From: Chimonanthus salicifolius
Taxonomy: Eukaryota > Streptophyta > Magnoliopsida > Laurales > Calycanthaceae
Assembly: GCA_013350335.1 (NCBI GenBank)
Contig: CM023535.1
Coordinates: 26,752,617-26,816,616 of the forward strand
Length of the DNA: 64,000 bases
Direction: 5' to 3'
Both the position numbers and the translations under genes were made by a program. Below the pieces are notes generated by a model. It did no database searches. It was given only the letters and a program-made list of their open reading frames with translations, and had not been told where the DNA came from. This document shows positions 36,501 through 46,503 of this stretch, piece by piece. Position 1 is the first letter of the stretch. The number at the start of each line of letters is the position of its first letter.

Positions 36501-38861
36501 TTCCCTCATCGTGATTGTGTGGTTACGCGGTCTCTGTTCAAACAAATAGACAAGTGCACAATCAATATACAGATCAAATACATACACACCAGTAGTATTT
36601 GGAAATCATACGTTTTTCCCAGAAATATCCAAGGTATATGGAATTGAGTCTCCTACTGGGTTTCTATCCCTTTTTAAATTATAATCAAAATTCATAATAT
36701 AATAATAAATAAAAAGGGGCTCAGTCCAAAACTCATATTGTCTTCTAGGCATTGACCAGATTGACTTACTGAGTTAGATCTAGATCCTCGAGTCACTTCT
36801 CGGTTGTCTTCTGGATAGGACCAGATCTGATATTTTGAGTTAGGCCTCGAGGTCACTCAGTGCCCGACTATATAGCGTCGGCTTGGAAGTGAATCACTCA
36901 GTGCCCGACCAATAGGGTCGGCTTAGAAGCGAATACAATAGTATTTACACTATAAGTAATAAGAGAAGAGGGTTAGTACAATTTTAATTAACAAAATGGG
37001 GTACTAACATCACATCACATAATCTAACAAAATTAATTTTTTTTGAATAAAATAATAATATTTATTTATTCAATCAGTTATTTATTTATTTATTATTATT
37101 ATTATTTTTTTTCAAAAGGTACTAACATCACAATCACAAGTATCAACATAACCTAATAAATATATATATATATATATATAATTTTTTTTTTCCTTTTTTT
37201 TTCTTCTTCTTCCTCCCTTCACTGTCTGCAACAGACAGTGAACGGCCGGGAATATATGAAAAATGAATCCAGAAACAGGGGGTTTCCCGGATTCGGTTTT
37301 CATATTAGATCGGTCCGATGGATTCCTCTTTCCATAGGGAGAGGTTTGGAGCTTTGAAACTCAGTAAGCCATACGATCTTAGCACCGAAAGCTCACTGAT
37401 ACGAAGAGACCCATGATTTTTCTTAGATTTCAAACTGAATTTTCTTGCTCAAAACAGGGCCAAAATCAGTTTTTCTTGATTCTAAACCACCTAGAATTTG
37501 AAAAGGAATACAATGGTTACCTTTAATTGAGTTTCTGGGCTGAAAATCCCGACTTTGAAAATTTTCCCTAAAAGCTTACGGCTGGAAAAACAGAGATTCT
37601 ATTGGTTTTTGGTCTAGGAAAACTGAGAGCTTGAGAGACTCAGAGAGAAGAGAAGAAATGCTGGGAGTTAGAACTGAAGAGAGGGGTTCAATTTATAGAA
37701 AATCCGCCGGAAAAAGGGGTCGGCGAGCCACTGCATACGGCTGCATGTAGTGCCTACTATCGTATGCTATAGTAACAGAAATTATGTTGCAAATCAGTCC
37801 TTCATATTTTCCATTTTTGCAAAAAGGTTCCCATTTTGTCAAAAACTGGTTTTTTAACTTAAAACCTGATTTTGAGAGCTCAAAATCCTAATCCAACCTT
37901 ACAGATAAGTTGGGTTTTAAAAATCTTAATCGCCATAAAAATTTTGGAATTTAACTCTCACTAAAAACCATTTATTTAAATAAAAAACACAATTTAACAC
38001 TATTTCCTTAAATAAACAAATGTTAAAATAAACAATTTAGAAATCTCATTTTGGGGTGCCAAAGAATAACTAGGCCATTCTTAAAATGGTCTAACACAAA
38101 ATACTAGTTTTCAAAATTATCTCATTTTTAAAACCATTTAAAATAATTATTTCCCCCTTTCGGGGTTTTGACGGGCGGATTTAAAATACCATTTTCTGAA
38201 AATAAACTTATTTTAAAATTATAAATGCAAATCCTTTATTAAGGAGAATATTATCCACCAATAATATTCACATAACAACATAATTTATAAAATAATAACT
38301 ATAAGCGGTAAATTACCAAAATGCCCCTCCAGCTGGGCGAGCTAGATCACTGAGCTTTCGAGCTCGGATTGGGCCAAACCTGGGCTTTCCTTAAAGCCTT
38401 AACCGAAATCTTCGAGATTAACTGGTTAAACAAAATTATTAAGCTAAAACACGCTTAATCTGGGGCAGGGTTTTACAAGAGGGTTGCGGCATTGTAGCAA
38501 TTCGCTACAGTGCTGCGAGAAGGGAGGGTTTTAAGTTAGAGTTTGGGGGGTTTTGGGTTTAGGGTTTGCTTTGAAAATTTCTTTTCAAAAGGGGTAAAAA
38601 TTATAAGATTGAAAACTCAACAAAAATCTCGAACGTTAAATGTCGAGCGGGAAAACGTGTGATTTTCAACAATTTTTTTTTGATAATATACATAATCACA
38701 AAATTACCAAAATGTCCTTTCGAGTTTTCGAACTCGAAATCAAGCAAACTGGGGCCAACCATGGAGTCCACACGACCCTCAATGCTACCAAAGCACCAAA
38801 ATACAACTCGGGGATCCACAAAACTCTCTAAGACCCCGAACTATCGGGTCAGGTCATTACA
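33552..38861 (-). mobile_element. 5' LTR of the minus-strand Tekay/Del-like element
   Basis: The right edge TGACCTGACCCG.../...GGTCATTACA at 38861 is the LTR 5' end on the minus strand. 34127-35481 and 38483-38861 are colinear with the 3' LTR at 23073-24777, pairing the two as LTRs of one element. The copy is split by a solo LTR at 35482-38477. The left limit is uncertain: LTR-type sequence (CTAACCAGCCCAGTGAAG, ACCGCCGGAGTGTAACGGGG repeats) reaches at least 33552 and may continue left of the family-3 solo LTR. The 210- and 145-codon frames here are repeat sequence. Confidence 0.7.
35482..38477 (-). mobile_element. 3.0 kb solo LTR, family 3, second copy
   Basis: The plus-strand ends are TGTCACGCCCCGACCCG and GGGCAGGGTTTTACA, with an exact 5-bp duplication AGAGG (35477-35481 and 38478-38482). 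The matching uninterrupted site lies at 24391-24402 in the sister LTR (GGGGAAGTAGGTTGCGG), a paralogous empty site. It is non-coding. It holds an AT/TTA microsatellite at 37030-37195 in place of the GGACCGTCC array of copy one. Confidence 0.9.
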
Positions 38862-39185
38862 TTACGTTCACAGATGCCTGCATCATTCTCCCTCTTTTGG
38901 AGAAAACTCATCCTCGAATTTAGAAAGTTTATCGACGAAGGTTGCTGTCGCACCATAAGCAGTTTCTCGTGCCTCCATGATACTACATGGTGCGGTGTAA
39001 CCGATCGCTTTGGAGTTGATGCTTTATGAGATGTCACCTTGGGGCCTACCAAAAGTGAATGGATGGTAGGTGCGGAGGACTGCGTTGTAAAGCTCTCTCA
39101 AATAGGGTCAACATATGGCCAGATGGTGTGGTCTGAGTCCACAAAATTCTAGTCATCAACTACGCCCAGTATACGAACGCGTACT

Positions 39186-39997
39186 TGTAATAGCCCGGCC
39201 CATAAAAAAGGGCTTGGGGCTCGGTCCAGCAAGATACTGTCCGCTTTGGGCCCACACTCGCACACACGTGCACACACATGAGCCCTCACGGTTTTTGGAT
39301 CTGACCGGACCCAAGTCCGGGTCCAAAACGCGTCTTGCTGGTTTGAGCGAGTAAGGTTACTTATAAACCCCCTCTCAAACTCCTCAACTTCCGATGTGGG
39401 ACTTTCCACAACTCCCACCCACTACTAGGTTGTAGAATTTCGACCGGCCCACTTTGGTGGCCCGTCCGAAAGGGCCCAGTTTCACTTGGATCAACTTATC
39501 TAGGGCCTGGCCTCTGGCTCATGGGTCAGGATATCACAATCCACCCCCTAAAGCTCAGAGCCGCCCTCGGCTCGACCCAATGAACCCAGTGGAAGTCAGT
39601 AAGCCCACACAGTCCGAGTGTAGAACCCAGAGCTCTGATACCATTTGTAATAGCCTGACCCATAAAAAAGGGCTTGGGGCTCGGCCCAGCAAGATACTGT
39701 CCGCTTTGGGCCCACACGCGCACACACGTGCACACACGCTAGCCCGTACGGTTTTTGGATCAGACCGGGCCCAAGTCCAGGTCCAAAACGCGTCTTGCTG
39801 TTTTGAGCGAGTAAGGCTGTTTATAAACCCTCTCTCAAGCTCCTCAACTTTCGATGTGGGACTTTCCACAACTCCCACCCACTGCTGGGCTGTCGGATCC
39901 GACCGGCCCATTCTGCTAGCCCATCCGAAAGGGCTCAGTTTCACTTGGATCAACCTATCTAGGGTCTGGCCTCTGGCTCATGGGTCAGGATATCACA
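39186..39997 (-). mobile_element. TRIM element, minus strand
   Basis: Two LTRs (39186-39538 and 39646-39997, about 352 bp, mostly identical) enclose only 107 bp. On the minus strand the 5' LTR ends GGGCTATTACA. It is followed by AATGGTATCAGAGCTCTGG (39627-39645), an excellent initiator tRNA-Met PBS, and then TTTAGGGGGTGGAT, a PPT, before the next TGTGATATCC. Flanks GTACT/GTACC are a near-perfect 5-bp duplication. It codes for nothing; the 238-codon frame across it is fortuitous. It sits inside the deleted gypsy element. Confidence 0.92.
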
Positions 39998-40001
39998 GTA
40001 C

Positions 40002-40757
40002 CAACCGATCATTGTTGCCGCTATCAATAGTACAAACCGATTGCTTCTCAATTGGTTGCGGCTCATGCTGGTGTTTGGGAGTCTTGATCTCCAAAAGTGA
40101 TGACATAGTAGGGGTAGCCAACTGGATCACGTGCTCTTCCCACATGAGGTCCACATACGGTGTGACCTGAACGTCTACCTGCTTCTTTATCACCATCTCA
40201 ACTTCGTGTTCTACTGCCAAAAGTTGTACTTTCATGGAGTCATTTTCCACGAACTCGTTGACCTCTTCTTCACTGGAGGAATCTGAGTCACTTGTTTCGA
40301 CTCGTGTTACCGTGTCTTCTTCATTAGCAAAATGGACAGTTCATTGCCTCCTTTCAGGCTGTCTGACTACATCTCTTGCCCTATGTCTTTGATAATAGAA
40401 ACTATCATCTGAATTTTTGTCTGAACTTTCATTTGAGCTCTCATCTGAGCTTTCATATAAAGATGAGTATCTAGAGTACCTTGATCTCACTGATGGCGAA
40501 CTAGAAGGGCGTTGACTTATTTGATTCATTAGAGCCGCAATCTCTCTCTGTAGATGAGCACATGACTCAAATAACCGATCAAACTGCCTGTCGTAGTCTT
40601 TAGAGAATTCAGCTCAATCATCTTCTGGAGTGCATCTCACATGACGACTCTGACTGGAATGAAACCAGTCACTATTCTTACCTTGTCGGCTACGAAGGCG
40701 GTCACGCCTTACCATAACTAACCCCTGATCGAAGTATGAGTCTCAAATGACTCCGAA
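40002..40757 (-). pseudogene. gag-like leader ORF remnant
   Basis: Minus-strand frames (40529-40341 and 40250-39993) encode Ser/Arg/Asp-rich sequence (SRYSRYSSLYESSDESS; EEDTVTRVETSDSDSS) followed by a more ordered stretch. They read on after the PBS of the deleted element and are separated by stops. This could be gag or an extra leader ORF; no zinc knuckle is visible. The TRIM insertion at 39997 ends it. Confidence 0.45.
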
Positions 40758-41412
40758 GCTCTGATAGCCATTCTGATGTAGGCTAGACAAATAAATTATT
40801 GAAAGCTTGATTACTATGCGGAAACTTTGTCACAACTTAAATAGTCCAATTGCAAATAATAACCAGACAAGATTTACACAACGGTCGCTCTAATGGTAAC
40901 ACTGACCCAACTGATATTGGACTGAATTGAGAGAAAAAATTGATCACATACCAGCTTAGTAGCCCCCAATTATCTTGAGACTGTTATCTTAAACCAATCA
41001 ATTTTAACTGAGAATGGATGGGGATTAGATTAATCAGCCAAGATACAAATTACCTGGGCCTCATGAACCTACTATGAAGGATCCAATAGCAAAAACGTTT
41101 GCACTTGCACAGCTTTGGGCCTACTCTGCTGGCCTGCAAATCACTACCCACATAGACTATCTCAAGTACTTTCTGCCTGGTTGACGGGTGGGATTCAGCC
41201 CTTCCTCTCTATGTTCTGGACTTCGTAGAGAATCACCAAGACGGGCCTGAATTTCAAGGATTTGCTGACTACTTACAGCAATCATGTTTTGTTCTGTCAA
41301 CACCGAATCTGGGTTTGAATCTCTGAACAAAAGGAAAAAAAAAGGCTGACTGATACAACAGCAAAATTTCAATGCAATCTACCACTTGCAGATAGAAAGA
41401 AACTTAAATTTT

Positions 41413-42433
41413 GGGTCCCCGTTTACACACACGGTTTTCCTGCCTCTACACACCCGTTTTCGGGTGCGGGTGGCAAATTACCATTTTGCCCCCGCGTGTC
41501 CATTCGTTTGAACGAATGCTCAGTTTATTTTTCCATTCGTTCGAACGAATGGACACATATCCCCTTTGCTTTCGTTCATTCGAACGAATTCACAGTTCAT
41601 TTCGGATTCGTTCGAATGAATACATGAATACTGCCGAGATTTTCACTGATTCAAACGAGTGGCCATGTGCACAATCCATTCATTCGAATGAAAAATTCAT
41701 TCGAACGAATTCACCAGTGTAAATTTCATTCATTCGAATGAACTGTTCGAAAGTGTTAATTCATTCGAATGAATGGATGGATTCATTCGAACGAATGAAT
41801 GAGAGGGGACTGGAAACACAGTCCTTCGATCGAATGAATTCGTTCGAATGAATGAGAGGGGACTGGAAAATGATAGTGTCTCTCTCGGGTGCCATTCGTT
41901 CGAATGAATCAAGACATTCATTCAAACGAATGAACTTCTATTTACCATTCGTTCGAATGAATGGACTGATTCATTCGAACCAATGACATATGGACGTCCA
42001 TTCGTTCGAATGAATTTACTGATTCATTCGAACGAATGTATCAGGGAGGACTGGGAAAAGATAGTCATTCCCTCGGATTGGATTCGTTGTAATGAATAGA
42101 GCCATTCATTCGAACGAATGGCGACTAAAATGCAATTCGTTCGAATGAATGGATCCATTCATTCGATCGAATGCCATTTAAGTCGCCATTCGTTCAAATG
42201 AATCAAGCAATTCATTCGAACGAATCCAATCCGAGAGGACTGGAAAATGGCAGTCCCTCCCTCGGATGTCATTCGTTCGAATGAATCGAGCCATTCATTC
42301 GAACTAATGGACTTTTATACGCCATTCGTTCGAATGAATGGCTCGATTCATTCGAATGAATTCCATTTAAGTCTCCATTCGTTCGAATGAATCAAGCCAT
42401 TCATTCGAACGAATTACAACTTATATATATAAG
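41413..42433 (+). repeat. MULE left TIR, built of TTCGAA palindromes
   Basis: About 1020 bp matching 48794-49839 inverted. After an 80-bp unique outer end it is made of more than twenty variants of ATTCATTCGAACGAATGAAT, spaced by 10-60 bases of otherwise unique sequence. Each unit is itself a palindrome centred on TTCGAA, so each arm can fold on itself as well as pair with the other. The inner border is at a TATA-like run. Confidence 0.93.
42422..42432 (+). promoter_or_regulatory. TATA-like box at inner edge of left TIR
   Basis: TATATATATAA lies at the inner end of the left TIR, about 540 bp before the transposase start. Its counterpart sits at the same TIR position on the other arm. In MuDR the TIRs contain the promoters of both genes; the same is inferred here. 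Confidence 0.5.
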
Positions 42434-42884
42434 CCGCGAATCCACGAAATCCCACTCGTTTCCATACATTCTAAACCCTAAACCGTGGTTTCTCTCTTCC
42501 TCTCCCTTCGCCCTTGAACCCCTTTCGGAATCCCTTCTCCCTTAAACCCCATTTTCAACTCCCTTTTCAATCTCAAACCCTTGAACCCCATTTCTATCCC
42601 AAACCCTTAAACCCCATTTGAGACTACCTTCTTCAAAGAGTTCTCTTTAAAACCCCATTATCAACCCCCTTTTCAATCCGAAACCCTTGAACCCCATTTT
42701 GAACCACCTTCTTCAAAGATTTCTCCTTGAAACCCTATTTTGAACCCCATTTTCAACCCCAAACCCTTGAAACACATTAAAATTTTCAACCCTTAAACCC
42801 CCTTTTTAATCTCTTCTCTCTTATCTCGGTTCGAAGTTGTCTCTCTCAAGCTATTGTCTGGATCTCTTATCTCGAATCGGAGGT

Positions 42885-42885
<1 letters not shown>

Positions 42886-42925
<40 letters not shown>
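42886..42925. repeat. (CT)n microsatellite in transposase leader
   Basis: About 20 CT units shortly before the transposase start. Before it, 42530-42800 is a degenerate repeat of AACCCCATTTTCAACCCC-like units, which fits an untranslated leader. Confidence 0.9.
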
Positions 42926-42927
<2 letters not shown>

Positions 42928-42974
42928 CTCATTATTATTAGTGTTTTAGTGGTAGTTTTTAATCCTCAAGTGGC

Positions 42975-45160
42975 ATGGAGTTTGTTGAGGGATGTTTTGA
43001 AAGTCGTGAGGACCTTATAAATTATGTTAAGAATAACGTTTATGGAAAATGATTTATAACTACCATAAAGAGGTCATGTAATAAGGAAAAAAAGTAGTCA
43101 TTGGCTGCGATAAAGGAGGTAAATACCGCAGTACGATTAGCATGGAAGATGATGCGAGAAAAATGAAAGCATACTCCCGCCAATGCAATTGTCCTTTTCA
43201 AGTGAAAGGTAAACAGATTGTTGATGGGTCATGGAAGTTGACCATAAAGAATTTGGATCACAATCATGATATATCAGAGGTATTATTAGGTCATCCAAGT
43301 ACAAGATGTTTTTCAGATGCTGAGAAAAAAATTATCATTGAAATGAGGAGTTGCAATATACTACCACGGCAAATTTTGACGACTCTTAGAAAGCAAAATC
43401 CAAATATTGGAATATCAGCGGGTGATTTGTACAACTTTTGTTTTGCGCTTCGGAAAGAGCAACTAAGGGGTCGAACTACAATTCAAGCTTTGGTAGATGA
43501 TCTTCAAGAAGGTGGTTACCAATATTTTCTTGATCATGACAATGATGGTCATTTGTCCCATCTCTTTTTTGCACATCCAAAGTCCATTTTTCTTACCAAG
43601 AGCTACCATAATGTCCTTCTAATGGATTGCACGTACAAAACCAACAAATATCATATGTCATTGCTTCATATTGTTGGTGTAACAAGTTTCAATAAGAACT
43701 TCTGCTCATGCTTTGCATTTCTACGAAATGAGAAATTTGAAGATTATGTATGGACATTACAGATGTTTAAAAAGGTCTTTGAAGTGGAGCATGATCGACT
43801 AGTTCTTTTGACTGATAGGGAATTGGCGTTAAAGAATGCCATTGCTTTAGAGTTTCCTAATGCTGTACATATTTTGTGTTCTTGGCACATCAACAAGAAT
43901 ATTGTTACTTGTTGTAAACCTATGTTTAAGAGAAGCGAGGATTGGAATGCATTTTTTACCGAATGGAATGACCTGATTGAGTCCCCAACTGAAGAAGCAT
44001 TCAATACAGCGTTTGAGGCATTGAAACAAAATTTCAGAGATGATTCGCAAGCAGTGAACTACTTAACAAGGACATGGATCCCACTTAGAAAACAATTTGT
44101 CAAGGCATGGACCGGATGGAGTTTACATTTTAAGAATCAAGCTACTTCAAGGATTGAGGGTGCACATGTTATTCTGAAAAGTTATATATCTACATCTACA
44201 GGTGATCTAGATATTGTCCGAAGAAAGATACCCCATGTCATTGAAAATCAATTTGAAGAGTTTAAGATTCAACTTGAGGATGAGAAGATTCAGTTTGCAT
44301 GTGATATGTCTATTCCTTTCTTTGATGAATTGAACGGCAAAGTTTCTCATTTCGCAATGAATGAGATTTTCAACAAATATGAGATGGTTATAAACTAATC
44401 ATTTTCACCCATTTGTACGGAAGAGTTTACAGCTTCAATGGGCCTACCGTGTGCGCACAAAATGCAATGGATGGATAAATTACATTTGGATGATATACAC
44501 CCACAATGGAGAATAGATTTAATCTCATTGGACTGCTTAAATGTTGTAAGGCAGAGGCCTGGGGATGTATTAGACGTACACTTTGAAGGTATTAAGAACA
44601 AATATGGACAATTGTCTTCGTATGATCAAGACGTCCTCCTAAATCATCTCCAAAATCTTGCCATCCATGATAAGCCAATCAGTCACCCTATTATGCAATA
44701 TTCTAGAGGACGTCATCCAAGTTCAAGGAATTCTACACAAGAACAAACATCTACACGTCGAGATCCTTCTGCATTTGAGATTGTAGAGAATCAACTAAAT
44801 GGAAGAAGATGTGGGTTATGCAAAAATACTAGTCATACGAGAAGAACTTGTCCGAATAGGCCACCTTCTTCACATGCATCTACAAGTGTAGATTTAAATG
44901 TTGATTATAACGTAGGTGCTTTCCATGAATCACAAATAGCGAGCTTTCCACAGGATAGTGGATCTTACAACTTTGGTGACGATTCAGCATATAACTCTAC
45001 AGAAATGATCGAAGTAAGTTCATTCCTTAAAGAGCTCATATTTATTTACCAATCGACATATAACTTTTCCAAATGTTATAATATGATTTTCTTAAATGTT
45101 ATGCAGTGGTGTGGTGATCTTAGAGATAATGACGACTTCATGCAATGGTGGAATCAATGA
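42975..45160 (+). pseudogene. MULE transposase (FAR1/MuDR-A type), broken
   Basis: Nuclear DNA transposase that would bind the TIRs and cut and paste the element. Reading starts MEFVEGCFESRED at 42975. A TGA (43050-43052) and a frameshift at the A-run near 43090 separate this from the main frame at 43142-44398. That frame has a FAR1-type zinc site (GCDKGGKYR just upstream, CNCPF, HNH). The catalytic triad is D162 (MDCTYKTN), D225 (TDRE) and E339 (TSRIEGAH), counted from the Met at 43142, with SWHI between. An in-frame TAA (44396-44398) follows. Beyond it the same frame continues into a SWIM zinc finger (MGLPCAH) and a knuckle of form C-x2-C-x4-H-x4-C (CGLCKNTSHTRRTC). A 93-bp intron is likely at 45014-45106. 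The three lesions make it a pseudogene. Confidence 0.92.
45014..45106 (+). other. Probable 93-bp intron in transposase 3' end
   Basis: GTAAGTTC opens and TTATGCAG closes an AT-rich 93-bp stretch. Its length is a multiple of three and it has no stop, so the frame is open with or without splicing. Splicing would join MIE to WCGDLRDNDDFMQWW, more like a normal acidic protein end than the hydrophobic intron reading. Confidence 0.6.
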
Positions 45161-46490
45161 AGTGAAGATAGGAGTGTTAATGTATTTTATCTTTGTTATT
45201 ATCATGTTCCTCGATTTCAGAGCAGATATTTAGTTTTAGAGATTTATGAATTGCTCAAGGTTAATGGTTTGTGAAGTGGGTTTAATTGTAAAGTCTATGT
45301 TTTACAATTTTCAAGTTGATTTGGCATACTATTTTGCATTTAAAATGCATAATTAACTATATTTTCTACATAAATCTCAACAAATCATGCCATAGAAGGA
45401 AAGTACACTTTAATTTTAAATACGAAATCAAGATTGCCTATTTTAGGTCATAAAACAGGCACCTAGAATTCTTCTAGGCTTATGTTTAGGTCTTGTTTCC
45501 CATTTCATTACCAATACAAAATTTAAAATTCTTCTTAGAAATCAATAGTTGAGTACTGAGAGAGGTGATGAAACACTACGGAGCTCTTAAACTTGTTCAT
45601 GTGAGTGGCAGGAGCCTTAGAATTCTTAGTTGAGACAATTCATTTCTCATGTTCAAATGTTGAAGCATTTTGTTCTAAATGTGTAACTGAAATTGAAATT
45701 GAGAAACTCTCTTTCTCCTGGCCAAATGAAGTTTGAGAGAGCCCACATCTGGCATGGATGTTTCTCATTCCCACATCTGTGTGACTTGGTACAAACTTCT
45801 GCCAGTGTTGGACATGGTGACTTTTGAAGTCTGATGTTCTGGCATATCTAATAAATATTTTTCATCATTAAGCGCTATGGTTAACAAAAACCTAACATTT
45901 GCCAATTTGGAGCCTTGTCTTGAACATGAACAAGTGGATGGAGGTAAGTGGTTTGTTGATCTGGCCCGTTGGTTTTTATAGGATATGGAAAATGCCTAAA
46001 AGCAGCTTTAGGAGGGAAACATTACGATGACCATCCAACAAGTTAACAACATGTGTTAATGCATGAAATTGCGATTTGGATTCTGTATCTGCATTGTTTA
46101 ATGCTTAATACATGTGTGAGATTCGACTCCTTCATGAGAAATGACCCGGAATGAATAATTGGTTATGTTCTCATCCAGAAAATCAGTGCAGTCTGAGCAT
46201 CATGTGGACCACATTGCAATTTTTTTTTCCTTTTAGAAAGATAATGATGAAATTCTATTAAGCAGCAGCAACAGAAGAGAAGGTAACATCTGAGAGACTG
46301 CACAAGGAGAGCTTGAGCAGAAAATCTGACCACCAAATACATGTATACAACGTGATTGACTACAAATACTTCCTCATGCCAAGATTTGTAAATTCTTCCA
46401 CAACAAAACAAAAACTAGGAGATAAATAATATCACATGTTCATTCAAAATATGAAATTTACATCTCTTTTACATGTGAATAAAAAAAAAA
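45161..46490. other. MULE central spacer between convergent genes
   Basis: AT-rich, no supported gene. It would hold the 3' untranslated regions of both MULE genes. The 82-codon minus frame at 46163-46411 matches nothing I recognise. Confidence 0.5.
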
Positions 46491-46503
46491 AATCAAAACT
46501 ACA

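Larger units (their letters stand above)
38862..40773 (-). mobile_element. Deleted gypsy element: 3' LTR stub, PPT, gag leader
   Basis: On the minus strand, LTR2 ends at 40774. A PBS (TGGCTATCAGAGC, 40758-40770, initiator tRNA-Met type with one extra C) and a gag-region leader follow. A short 3' coding end (NSRMSFLQKRENDAG) then precedes a purine tract (CCAAAAGAGGGAGAA, 38886-38900), and a 24-bp stub of 3' LTR begins TGATGCAGGC at 38885. Nearly all pol is absent, so the copy was non-autonomous. The 3' LTR is cut off by the family-1 LTR, whose edge at 38861 abuts the stub. Confidence 0.75.

Noticed and set aside
39454..40170. 238-codon open frame
   Set aside because: It runs across a TRIM LTR, its PBS and flank on the strand opposite to the host element, with no recognisable domain.
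41490..42420. Regularly repeated palindromes that resemble a CRISPR array
   Set aside because: Spacing is irregular, there are no equal-length spacers, and the stretch is mirrored at 48.8-49.8 kb as a transposon TIR in a plant genome.
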